Shown here one piece after another: positions 12,061-22,697 of a stretch of DNA of 64,000 bases; the first letter of the stretch is position 1; every line of letters starts with the position of its first letter. The stretch comes from Icerya purchasi (Eukaryota > Arthropoda > Insecta > Hemiptera > Monophlebidae): contig CM077116.1 in NCBI GenBank assembly GCA_039619475.1, positions 279,697,258 to 279,761,257 on the forward strand. The letters run 5' to 3'. The translations under genes and the position numbers were made by a program. Under the pieces are notes generated by a model. The model saw only the letters and a list, made by a program, of their open reading frames with translations, was not told the origin of the DNA and did not search any database.

Positions 12061-12330
12061 ACGGGTAGGTTCTGTGAAATGATTCAATGTGGACTGCCGC
12101 GAGTCTCGTGGTACCGTGAGCTGTCGTTGCCTATCGGGCTGGTACGTCAATGCGCTCTAATACTATGCAGATTACGAATGGATCACACACGAATAGCACT
12201 AAACTTTGTTGCCGGGGATGTACAGAGAATTATGTGGGATAGTCGTGTCTCAATTAAGTCCGCGGATGATATTACCTATTTATTATTTCGTTGTACGAAA
12301 TATGTGTAAAAGCACCTGGTGTTGTACATT
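12061..12330 (+). pseudogene. Non-LTR retrotransposon C-terminal fragment
   Basis: A 76-codon frame reads LPRVSWYRELSLPIGLVRQ, then LCRLRMDHTRIALNF, and ends DDITYLLFRCTKYV. This is the region after RNase H in I/Jockey-like elements (LP..WF..LDLP, CRLRFGH, D..H.LF.CP). The upstream RNase H is absent and the zinc-knuckle cysteines are incomplete. It is probably the last 90 or so residues of a truncated copy. Confidence 0.6.
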
Positions 12331-12862
12331 AAATTGTTAAATATGAAAATTTATCCGCCCTATTCTTTGCATTATTTGCTTGCTTGTGGCTAGAAGCCCA
12401 CAAAGTTAGCTGTCAGTTTTATTTAAAAAAATTAAGTTTTGATTTAATTATTTAATTTATGCGAATACGAAAAGTATAAATTAAATTATTTTTAAATAGC
12501 GCACTTTCAGAAATGGACAAAAAAAAAAAAAACATAATCCTAATATTATTATCTTTATTTACAAAATTCGACAATTACAGTTTACAAATTAATATCAGGC
12601 GGACATTTATAAATAGCTTCCTGTTAGGAGACAGCGAAATAGTTTAACAGATTGCCTGACAGATTCTTTGATGTTTATATTGGTATGATTTTCGTTTTCC
12701 AATTTTTACCGATTCATTTTTCTAAAAAACCAAACGTAAATTACATACAAACACGCTTAAAAATATATATGTTGACGTTTCTATAAAATATTTTAATAAT
12801 ACAAACTTTCTGATAAAGTTATACTTTTTTCAAGTTTTATTACCCCCCCCCCCTCTCTTCAA

Positions 12863-13250
12863 TGGAAAAAATTTCCCAATTTTATGTAACGAAATATGTA
12901 ACGAAAAAATGTCTTAATTTTATATAATATGCCGTGTGCACATCTAAAAGAAATAAGATAAAATTTCATTCACTTTTTTTAATTTCCCACAACATAGTAA
13001 AACCACAATTCCAAACGCCAAAACCAGATTTTTATTTACGTTATGACAATAATGAAAGTTAAATGTTAGGATAAGATTTTTGTGATTATGTTATTATACT
13101 CATATGGACTGATTTAGAATTACGTTGTAAATTTTGATCATTTTATACAAAGTATAGAAGAGAAAGAGACAGAAATGAAAGCAAGAGGGGTCAGTCAAGG
13201 GACACCGCCCTTTTCGAGGCCAAATTGGCCGATATATATATATATATATA
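12863..13250 (+). repeat. (TA)n-linked dispersed repeat, copy 2
   Basis: Matches copy 1 from TTTCCCAATTTTATGTAACG to GGCCGATATATA and also ends in (TA)n. Relative to copy 1 it has about 117 extra bases between ATATAAT and AATGAAAGTTAAATG. This is the longest copy and may be the more complete form. Confidence 0.8.
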
Positions 13251-13957
13251 AAACACGAATATGTAATTAACAAATGTAAGTATTGTCAGTTGTTTTCTTT
13301 TTTTTTGAAAAGTTAAAAAAAAATTAGACAATGATTTAGAAGCTGAAGTAACTTAAAATGAATTCGTTACAAATACAAATAAACTATATTCACTGATACC
13401 ATCGCGGAGATTTTTTTCTCTGCTTAAATGGATACAACTAAGCGTGCTTTTTTAGAAAGACGGCGATCACAAGTTGGATAACAAGTAAGAAGAAACTTTC
13501 TTAGTTTTAAATAATTTCGGTAAATAATGATAATGATACAAAAGTTTCCAAACACTCAAATATACATGTATATCATATATATATATATTTGTGAAAAATA
13601 TATACAGTATTGTGAATTTAAAATTGGAAATTTTTGTTTTGAATTTATTATTATGTTACATAAATATTAACAATTATATTTAACTTGAAATATAACAACC
13701 ATTGCTTGGAAACTTTATTATATTTGTGTCCAATCATTTTAATTTGTTGCAATTTTATTTTTCAGCAATAAATTAAATTTACAAATATTATCCTATAAAC
13801 GCTTCACATATATTCAATTTAGTATTTTTCTGTAAAAGTGAATAATTCGTGATTTTCACCATAGCTCAATCATGTATTTCCGTTATGCGATAGAGAAAAA
13901 TTTATACTGGTGCCTATCGCTTGGCTTTTGTAAAATTTATCAAGTATCTTGGTGGTC

Positions 13958-13960
<3 letters not shown>
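13251..13960. other. AT-rich stretch without recognisable genes
   Basis: Very AT-rich, with (TA)n near 13,575 and no motif in any frame. Confidence 0.6.
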
Positions 13961-13991
<31 letters not shown>

Positions 13992-14890
13992 GACACAACA
14001 CCTTGGATTGTATTTAGATGATGTGTCTATTACAATATTACAAGGATGCGCGGTTTTTTCTTATAGGTAACAACTGCTTATCCTACTAATTCTGATAAAC
14101 TATGTCACAGATGAAATTTCATGGGGGGAATTCTTAAGTATGTTAGTGACTGTTTTGTTATTTATAAAAGGGGGCCGATGGGATGAGAGTGATGGACAGT
14201 CACAGAGTATGTAGGCAGTTGAAGGAGCAACACCTTGACAACAGAAGGAATAATTTATAGATGAGGTTCTTTGCAAAATAAAATTATGCGACAAGGCTGT
14301 AAGGGCACAGAAATCTCTAGGGGAAATGCTCTTTTCTGGCCACTATGGTTTAATCGAGGGTTTGATTAACCTTAAGAAAATCTAACATAAGGTCCAATTT
14401 CCACGAAGACGTGATGTTATTAAAGATTATGTTTGCTAGGGTAGGGGAGGGCCGTTCCGGGCGGACGTATCGACGCGTTCATTTCCAGGAATCCCGGCAT
14501 GGCTAGTCGCCCATAAAAAGGAAATGAAGCACTCTCTCTTAATAAGTTCATAAAATCCCTGCTGGGTTCAAATCGCTAAAGGATGTTTGTTGAGAGGATT
14601 AGAGATTATCGATAGCGCCGCGGATGAATCAGATACCAACAGGGCTTTAGTGATGCAGGCTCTGCGAATAAGTATGCGGAGAAAACTGAGAGAGATGAAT
14701 AGAAATGAAAAGCAGGATTGGAGTTTTGTGGACAGAAAAACGCCAGTTGCGGTAGAAAAAGGAGTAGATGGAAGAAGAAGTAGATTGGCGTTTGATTCAA
14801 AAACGATAGCCAAAACCTGCAAACGAAAATTGGAGAGATAGAAGATTCGACATGTAGGACAGGGATTATTTTCTAGTTCTCCAGACAACG
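13961..14890 (-). pseudogene. RNase-H-bearing non-LTR retrotransposon 3' relic
   Basis: On the minus strand, reading down from 14,890, the segments show a hydrophobic RNase H core with ALLVSDSSAALSIIS near 14,635, then ATSHAGIPGNERVDTSARN near 14,490 (the final RNase H motif), then a C-terminal zinc-knuckle-like YILCDCPSLSSHR near 14,190, and finally a 28-base poly-A tail, seen as T28 at 13,961-13,988. Frameshifts lie between the blocks. The reverse transcriptase is absent. The plus-strand frame at 14,587 is an antisense shadow. Confidence 0.7.
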
Positions 14891-17280
14891 GCGAAGCAAA
14901 CGTTTTTATTATTTTTTTATTCCGAGCGCAATTGAGTTAAGAGAGTAGCGATCTGGAGGAATTTTTATCGGTAAAGCAACGGTACGCTAGGATGGAACGG
15001 ATAAAGGATTTGTAAAACATTAGTAAGATACAAGGACCGTCCTCTTAAATCAGCGTGGAAGAGAAAGTTTATCCGGTTGAGCTTTTTGAGAGAGGACAAG
15101 TAGAGATGGCTGATGTGATTAATTTAGAGCAAATGAAGCAATATATTGATAAAGCGGAAATTGAATAGTAAGAACCTCGTGGTAATTCGCGAAATATTAA
15201 CCTAGTGGCGGTGTAGAGCGAATGACGGTTCTGCATTTGGTAACAAGGGAAGAAAAGCGCACACCGGTATTTTAAAGGAAAACATTATACGAAACAGAGC
15301 GAGGAGGTGGACACTGTCAAAATGACAATAAAAGAATCAATAAGAAATGTTTTACTGATAAATATCGAGTAAATTTCGCCAAGAACGTATTAATATTTAA
15401 TTTGGAAGAGGGCGCGTCCTGGGCGGAAACCAAACATGTTGTTAGATAATAAATTGTTGTGTTCAAGACACCAAAGACGTGTCTATTTAATTAAACTTTC
15501 GAAAAACTTTCTAACACAGGAATCAAGAGAGATTTAACAAATTGGAGAAGAAGTAGATTTCACAATAAGAAATTAAATAAGTTCAAAGAGAACTTAATCA
15601 GAGAGAGGTTTATAAGAATAGGAAAGAAAAATCCGTCAATTCCAAGAGAAGGCTTAGGAAAATTACGTAGGACTGTAAAGGTAAAAAAGAAAAACCAAAA
15701 TATAATGCGAGGAGGTGGGAGAAGATAAAGTGAAACAAAATTCTTGAAAGCTAAGAGCGTAGCTAAAAACCAAACAATTTACGAAACAAAATTAATTTAT
15801 CAAAAGGACGATTTTGGGAAAGAATAAATTTAAAAGCCTTAGCCATTCTCCAGACATGAAAAATAAGAGTTGAACGTGAGGAGGAAGAACAGATGTTTCT
15901 CTGTGCGGTTTTTTTTTTTTTTTGTCATTTTCAGAGTAAATCTGGCAGTTGACTCTTATAAGGACGAGAAAGTTGTTAAAAGTCGAGTAGGGACGGAAAG
16001 TTATAAACGTAGATAAACTCAGGTCAAAAGCAGCGTTATAGTCCTGATTTTATTACGAGGAGGAAGACGATTTACCTTCTTTGTGGACCGAAGCTCGAAC
16101 AAGAGCAGAAGAAGAACGGATTAAGGTGGCCAAAAAAGAATAGATAAAGAAATCATATTGCGAAGAATGTAGCTCCTTAAATAGTTTGAATTTTAATAAA
16201 ACATATAAAACACAAATCTCAATTAATTGATATGCACAAATATTTGCTGAATGGTTTCGGTTACGAGAACCATAAGCCTTCTCACAGTAATGCGCGCTGA
16301 TCCCCGAGAGAGATGTAAAAGGTATTTAGATGTTGTGTAATCATTAAATACATAAAATATCTAGAAAAAAGTACGGGAAAGATAAATAAATTGCAACTGA
16401 AGAAAAAAGGATAGAATAAGTTTTACCCTTTAAATATTTAAGGAGCTGAATTACAGATAAAGGGAACGCGGATATGAAAGTTAAATATAGAATAAAATTA
16501 GCATGGAATGCATTAATGAAATTAAGAAGCGCATTGCGCGGTCAAGAAACATGTCGCAATAAATCCATCCCCTCCAAAAAAAAAAAAAAAAAAGAAAAAA
16601 AAAACGCTTTCTCTGAGATATCTGTGTCTATCTCTTTGATGATTATCCCGTTAAATAAAGTACAAAAAATATAAGCCGGTATTCGATCAAACTGCCTTCT
16701 TAAACCTAACTATTAGCTGTAATCTTTCTGTCACTTTTTTAATTTCTATGGTGTTATTTAAACAGTTCAGTTGTTTTTTTTAACTTCAACTACTTGCAGG
16801 CTTTCTAGGCGCTAAATGAAATTGTATTTGTTTGGAAACGATATTGTAAAGGACTGATACAATTTCCAAATGCGGGGAAATAAGTGTACTTTCCGTTAAT
16901 AATCGTTATCGTTTGATTTATATTTATTTATTGTTTAATTTCATTTCTATATTTTCTTAATGATACTCACAGGCCATTGCAGGGATAATCGAGATGACCA
17001 GAAACCTCTTAACTTGACGGATCGCCATTCGCCTCGACAATCATCCTTTACAGCGAGCTGACGCTCTATGAACGCTGGCTACACTTATATTTTTTTGCAA
17101 CAAATCATCGTATTAAAATAATAATAATAATGATAATAATGATAATAATGAAAACTAAAAAAACAATCCCAATTCAGTTGCTCTTTCTAGAGCAGAGTTG
17201 GTAAGACGGTATTTAGATGAAATCCTCGTCTCGTAATACGCCTCGAATAATTCATATTTCCTTTTTTTAATTTTAGTTAA
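14891..17280. other. Purine-rich unassigned DNA
   Basis: The plus strand is strongly A/G-rich (GAAGAAG, AGAGAG) from about 14.9 to 16.6 kb, with a T-run at 15,909, an A-run at 16,577 and (AAT)n near 17.12 kb. Such bias could be left from a gag-like ORF, but no zinc knuckle or other motif is visible. Confidence 0.4.
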
Positions 17281-18912
17281 TCAAGACGTATCTGGCCTAA
17301 TAGCCGAAGATCAGAAGACAAAAATACGTTCAATCGAATAAGAAATAAATTGAATAGATCGTTCTCTGAAATAAAACAAAAGAGTATTGAGAACTACTTG
17401 GAAGAATTAAGTCCAACTGAGGACAAAAACTATTCTCTATGGAAAGCGACTCGACGCTTCAAACGACCAGTAGTGAGAATACCGCCCCTAAAAGACGAAA
17501 CTGGAAATTGGTTACGACGTGATGAGGAAAAAGCTGATTTACTCGCTAGACATTTGTCACAAATATCCCAGCCACACAACATTCAATCACAAATTGAGCC
17601 AAGCACTGTAGAAATAGATAAACAAACAATTAAAATTATTACTCCCGTTGAAGTAGCAAAGGAAATAACATTAATCAAAAAAAATCGCGAAGAGTAGATG
17701 AAATAGCACCTCTAGTGTGTATTAAAAGAATTATCGAAAAAAGGAATAATACGATTAACGTATACATATTTAACTCCTGTTTACGCTTGGAACATGTACC
17801 TGAAAGTTTTAAAACAGCTCAGATCGTTAGGCTCCAAAAACAAGGAAAATCAGCAGAAATTATCTCCTTTTACCGACGGATATCGTTATTACCAACAATA
17901 TCGAAACTATTTGAAAAGTTGTTACCTAAACGACTCAAGTAATACGCTTACCAGACTACTAATTTGGTTTTCGCAGTCAACATTCTATTGCTGACCAGAT
18001 ACATCGAGTAACCTCAACAATAGAGAGAGCGTTCGGAGAAAAAAAATTTCGCTCAGCGGTCTCCCTGAATATTGAGCAAGCATTTGACCGAGTGTGGCAC
18101 AAGGACTTCTATACAAGTTAAGCACCAGGCTGCCTGTTAATTGGAGTCGTCTACTGAAATCATAGCTCTCAGACAGACAATACCGTGTAGCTTACGGAGA
18201 TGCGAGATCATCCCTCCATCCAATAAAGGGAGGTGTACCACAGGGTAACGTCCTCCGACCTATTCTGTATCTTTTGTATACAATAGACATACCAACAACA
18301 CCAAATACTGCGATTATAATGTTCGCTGACGACACAGCAATACTGTCAGTAAGCGGCTCACAAACTAAAGCAACACGTTCGAAAGTGAAGCTTGAAAACA
18401 AACGTCTCATTTAGGAAACCATCGTAAGACCGATTTGGACTTATGGGGTACAGATATATAGGGATGTACCAAAACATCAAATAGAAATATTATTCAAGCA
18501 GCCTAAAATAAATTCCTCCGTATGATAACCTATGCTCGATGGTTCCAACGGAATGAATCTCTACATACCGATTTAAGAATCAAATGGGTGGACGAAGAGT
18601 CATTAAAGACTTTGCTCATCGTCACGAAGAAAGTCTCCATATGAAACCGGAAGCATTGGACCTTTTGCTTACTACAGAAGATGCAAGACGGCTTAAACGT
18701 TTTAAATCGGGCGACCTAGTCGTGTTGTAAATTTTCATCGTTTTATCGTATTTATGTGTATATAAATAGAAAAGAATAGTTATAGTAGACTATATTCCTT
18801 TGCATCATGTTACTTTTAGTTATAAATGTTACTTATTTAGAAATAGTTCTAAGATTTTAATAACCCCATACAGTTCCGCCTTAAAGGGGCTGTTTTACAA
18901 AAAAAAAAAAAA
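17281..18912 (+). pseudogene. Jockey-clade reverse transcriptase pseudogene
   Basis: Forward frames carry the Jockey pre-RT region (ENYLEELSPTEDKNYSLWKA, then RPVVRIPPLKDETGNW and EKADLLARHL at 17.38-17.56 kb), the fingers (SFKTAQIVRLQKQGKS near 17.81 kb), SLNIEQAFDRVWHKD near 18.07 kb, GGVPQGNV near 18.23 kb and the catalytic MFADDTAILS near 18.32 kb. Soon after comes IVRPIWTYGVQIY near 18.43 kb. Roughly 110 residues expected between the last two are missing, so the copy has an internal deletion. Many stops and shifts are present. The tail resembles a Jockey 3' UTR and ends in a short A-run at 18,899-18,912. Confidence 0.8.
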
Positions 18913-19169
18913 ATTTACTTAATAGTTCTTCCTTCTTTCGTAAGAGTCGTGGCATTTCTTTATTACTTATTTCTCGAAAACCACTTTCCCGCAGCCATCG
19001 ATAGACCCACGCTTCGGTCTTGTTTGATGCGGCTACTAATATTACCCGAAATATTTCCGTTCAATCTATTACTGCTGTGTCCAAATGTGATCAGGCGTAG
19101 TATTTTTAATCTGTGTTAATGTTCACCCAACATCCCCATAACTGGGGTTCGCTTTATTTGAATGAAGCT

Positions 19170-19650
19170 CTGTCTGTTTTTCTTCAAACTTTTCCATGCT
19201 TTTTCCTAACATACATATGTTCATAATATATTTAGTTTTCTTAAACTTCATTTTATTCACGTTTCTCATCTGCACATCTACACGCACATTATCAATTAAT
19301 TTTCACAAGTATTTTTGTGCTAAAACGGCAATATCTAATATTGCTTAATAGTACACTAATTAATACGAAAATTTGTTTAAAAGTTTATTTTTGGATAAAC
19401 GTTGAACGACACTGAGTACCGTATACAAATCCGTTGTCATTCGCGTTTTTTGTTCGTATCGCGCGATTCACCATTTCCCAATCGTGCTACTGTTGATTTC
19501 AGCTGATAGTACCTGAAGCATCTCCTCAGATTGTTTTCATCTGGAAATAATTTTTTCTAACATCTGATGCATCCTGTAACTGTTGAGTACTCTATCGAAA
19601 GCCTTTTCAAAATCTGTAAAACGTAAACGACTTTGATTATAACATATTTA
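19170..19650 (-). pseudogene. Probable reverse transcriptase fragment on the minus strand
   Basis: The minus strand reads FTDFEKAFDRVLNSY near 19,600, the first catalytic-Asp block of a non-LTR reverse transcriptase (IDF.KAFDRV). Downstream on the same strand are low-quality matches (KMKFKKTKYIM near 19,240). No YADD box is intact. RTE-like is a guess; the single good motif keeps confidence low. Confidence 0.4.
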
Positions 19651-20099
19651 CACTAATAGTTGAATACAAGACTGCACCGTGAATGATCAGTTCGTTTTCA
19701 GAACCAAATTTACTTTTTTCCAGCATAACTTATCCTCTTTTGAATGATACGTTAAAGTGTCTTCACTGCAACCTATTAGCCTGAAATCGACTTGTTTTTT
19801 GCATTCCTACCTTTCTACGAATCGCGGTATGAAGCTCGAATGAATGAACATGATTTTTTTTTAATCCGTAACGTTTTGAAAGCAAAATCGTGTAACAAAC
19901 AATATCCTCAGAAAAAACATAAGTAAAAGTTTCTGCGTCACGTTTATATCGAAATTTATTTCATTTTGCGAAGAATTACATGGTCAATTTAAATTCGAGT
20001 CTCTTCTATTAGAATCATGGAAGACTCTCTAGCATTTGGGGAGTAGAAGGCTTCCCTGTGCGAGCAGCGAAAATTCAATTCAAATATACGTTTATATAT

Positions 20100-20134
<35 letters not shown>

Positions 20135-20435
20135 TATTTAGAAATATGTGTACAATGGGATATATACCGAAACTGTGACTTATATTATAGCGTAGATGCG
20201 TTCAATCAGCGCGATTCTCGAAATTACAACCAAATGTACATGGGCTACTGTTATTGCAGCATAGTTTCATAGTCCTTGTTTACAAAATCTGTATGTATTT
20301 CTAAAATAACTATTCTGTTTACATAAAATAAAGTGTACTTAAATTAACTAAACATATATATATACATATAATATACATATATATATATATATAAATATAA
20401 AATGAATTAATTAATTAAAATATAAATGTCAGCGA
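19651..20435. other. Unassigned DNA with (TCAA)n microsatellite
   Basis: Contains (TCAA)n at about 20,099-20,135 and (TA)-rich tracts at 20.35-20.40 kb. No coding motif. Confidence 0.6.
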
Positions 20436-20740
20436 TTGTTATTTTCTCGTAGTTCCATTTCTACTCTCATATGTGATGCAAACTACATCTTTGAACGTCT
20501 CTTTCTTTATTCTGAACGCTCTGTTTTGTACTCCAAAATCTTAGCACTGGGTCTTCCTGCTCCTTATAATTCTTCCTTTGTCCTTTTCTTCGCATCTCAA
20601 AATATAATTCCTGTACTTTAATCTTTCCTAAGCTCTATTTCTAATCGTCTCTCTACTTAACCCTTTCGAAAAATTCTGTAGTTGTTGGGCCAAAGCCGCT
20701 GGCGCGTCCAAAAGAAAATGTATAAAATAATATTATATAT
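20436..20740 (+). pseudogene. Non-LTR retrotransposon C-terminal tail
   Basis: The frame reads ICDANYIFERLFLYSERSVL then YSKILALGLPAPYNSSFVLF. It parallels the C-terminal tail of the element at 54.1 kb (CDPDHILFECPSLVNERTSL, then YSNLLSLKLPTPYCASYILS). The following UTR has GGGCCAAAGCC and GCGTCCAAA, comparable to GGGCGAAGATCC and TGTCCAAA downstream of the 54.1-kb copy. Same family, 3'-end-only insertion, ending in (TA)n near 20,740. Confidence 0.6.
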
Positions 20741-21741
20741 ATATATACACACAAAAAAAAAAATGTTATTTTCTGTACCGGAAATAGTATAAAAAATCAT
20801 ATTACATTTTTACGTAAACTGTTTGTACCGACTATAACGTATATCATCTGAAGGTCCAGCGAGTTCCATGGCGAGGTCCAAAGAATCAAGTTTATATTGT
20901 GACAGCATTCCCGGAAACATTTTTTCCATTTGTCGTCCCAAAGGACATTCCTCCAAATAAATTTTTTACAATTCATTGCTCCCAATTAACAAGTCCTGAA
21001 GGAAAATTCACTACTTTATTAAAACATTACTTTATTATGGTAAGCGCGATATTGTGGCCAATGATACGCGAGCAGTCAAGTACGGTGTCTATCTAGTGAT
21101 AGAACTAGCTAGTAAAACTTTATTTAAAAAAAAAACAACAAAACATTCATAGAATCTCTAACGAGTATGGATTTTTTAGAGTTTTCTTTTTTCTCAATAA
21201 TAATTGCATAAAATTACACGTTCGAGGCGCGCAAATAAATACGAATATATTGAATAAGGTCAGTGCGTAGACTAGGATTGTGGCATGAATATTTATTGCG
21301 GTATTTAAAAGCTTTCATGGTTATTTTCGTTTAAAGCGGCCGCTGCTGGAACGGAATAAAATAACTAGAGTAGCCGTGTTTTTCTTCCGCCTTTTGCCGC
21401 GCTTTTCCGCGCACGCTAAAAGGATAACAGATAATAAAAAATGTAAATCAAAAGCGGACCGGAACGGCGTATTGCAAAGAGCGTGAAAGCTTTTCAGAAG
21501 GGGAACCTTGTCGGCCTTTGAATTGGTTCGCATGTTGTTTAGTTAAACTTCGAAGCAGCATTCGTGAACGTTGCGTGTTCGACTTACATCGTGTTTTACA
21601 CATCATCAGACAACCGAAATCCCCTTACCTTTTTGCATGAAATCTGTATCTTTTAACGGGAACTATCTTTTCACTGTCAAGTGTCTTTTTGTACCAATAT
21701 TATTTCCGACCGACCTTATTATTATTACTATTTTATTATTT

Positions 21742-21775
<34 letters not shown>

Positions 21776-21879
21776 TAGTATTATTATTATTATTATTGTC
21801 GAATTTTTATTTTTAATCTAAAAATAGTAAAGCTTTACCGCTATTAACATACATATGTAATAACGTTGTTCATAGCAAC
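20741..21879. other. Unassigned DNA with (TTA)n microsatellite
   Basis: Short frames at 20.8-21.1 kb on both strands have no recognisable domain. (TTA)n runs at 21,719-21,803. Confidence 0.5.
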
Positions 21880-21965
21880 TAACAAATTCTATTTTAATTT
21901 AATATTTAATAAATTATTTAACCTTCCCTGTAAATGATGTCAACCTAAAATTATTTACTTTAAAC

Positions 21966-22697
21966 GTGAGCAGTCTAAGAGCACATTTTAACGACTTACT
22001 CATTTTTTTGAACGAAGTAAATTTTTGTTATGATATCTTAATACTAACTGAAACTTGGCTCTGTGAGAATGAGATATATCGTTATGAAATCGAAGGCTAT
22101 ACTATTTGTGCAGATTGTAGGGAAAATAAAAGATCTGGAGGTGTTATAATGTATATAAGAAATACCATTCAAACACTTAACGTTAAATTATTAACCACTA
22201 CTTGTAATTTAATCATTATACATATCGCACTAGAGAACAATAGACATCTATCTATTACTGGAATATACCGCTTTTGTGATCCTCAACACAGTAAATTTTT
22301 AGCTGAATTATTAACTGTAATCGGGAATTTAAAAGACCTAGCTATAATAACAGGTGATCTAAATATAAACTTGATGAATGAAACCAAAAGTATAGATTAC
22401 CAAAATCTTTTATATGCAAACGGATTTCATTGTATGATAAAAGAACCTACTTTTACTCGCACGCATGGGTTGCAATCTTCATGTTTAGATCATGTTTTCG
22501 TTCGTGGATTACAAACTACAGGATTAAATTTAAGTATAAATACTGAAATCCTCCCGTGTTGCTTTTCTGATTACTCCATACTTAGCACAGAACTAAAAAT
22601 AATTTGTAAACTTAAAACAAAAAACAACTATAACCTTTCTCATCAGATTGATAAAGTGTTATTTAAAAAAAAATCTCAGCACAAGTCTATTGGCTAA
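21966..22697 (+). pseudogene. Endonuclease domain of the CR1/L2-like element
   Basis: Encodes the endonuclease/exonuclease/phosphatase fold that nicks target DNA for target-primed reverse transcription. Visible motifs are LTETWL (metal-binding Glu at residue 29), GDLNINL (Asp131, Asn133), CLDHVFVRG and FSDYSIL. In the family the last is SDH with a catalytic His; here residue 203 is Tyr (TAC, one transition from CAC), so activity is doubtful. Without that residue the domain otherwise looks whole. The frame is open upstream of the first ATG (TFPVNDVNLKLFTLNV), so the true start is unclear. It runs into a wrong-frame end (KKSQHKSIG) after an A9 tract, where the reverse-transcriptase frame takes over. 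Confidence 0.8.

Noticed and set aside
14587..14841. 84-codon plus-strand frame rich in Arg and Lys
   Set aside because: It is antisense to the minus-strand RNase H relic, whose motifs are recognisable; the basic composition follows from that.
18192..18410. 72-codon minus-strand frame
   Set aside because: Antisense to the Jockey reverse-transcriptase block with the FADD motif.
20899..21096. 65-codon frame MTAFPETFF...
   Set aside because: No recognisable domain; the opposite strand is equally open, which suggests chance.
21719..21803. Leucine-rich, membrane-like peptide
   Set aside because: It is the translation of (TTA)n microsatellite DNA.
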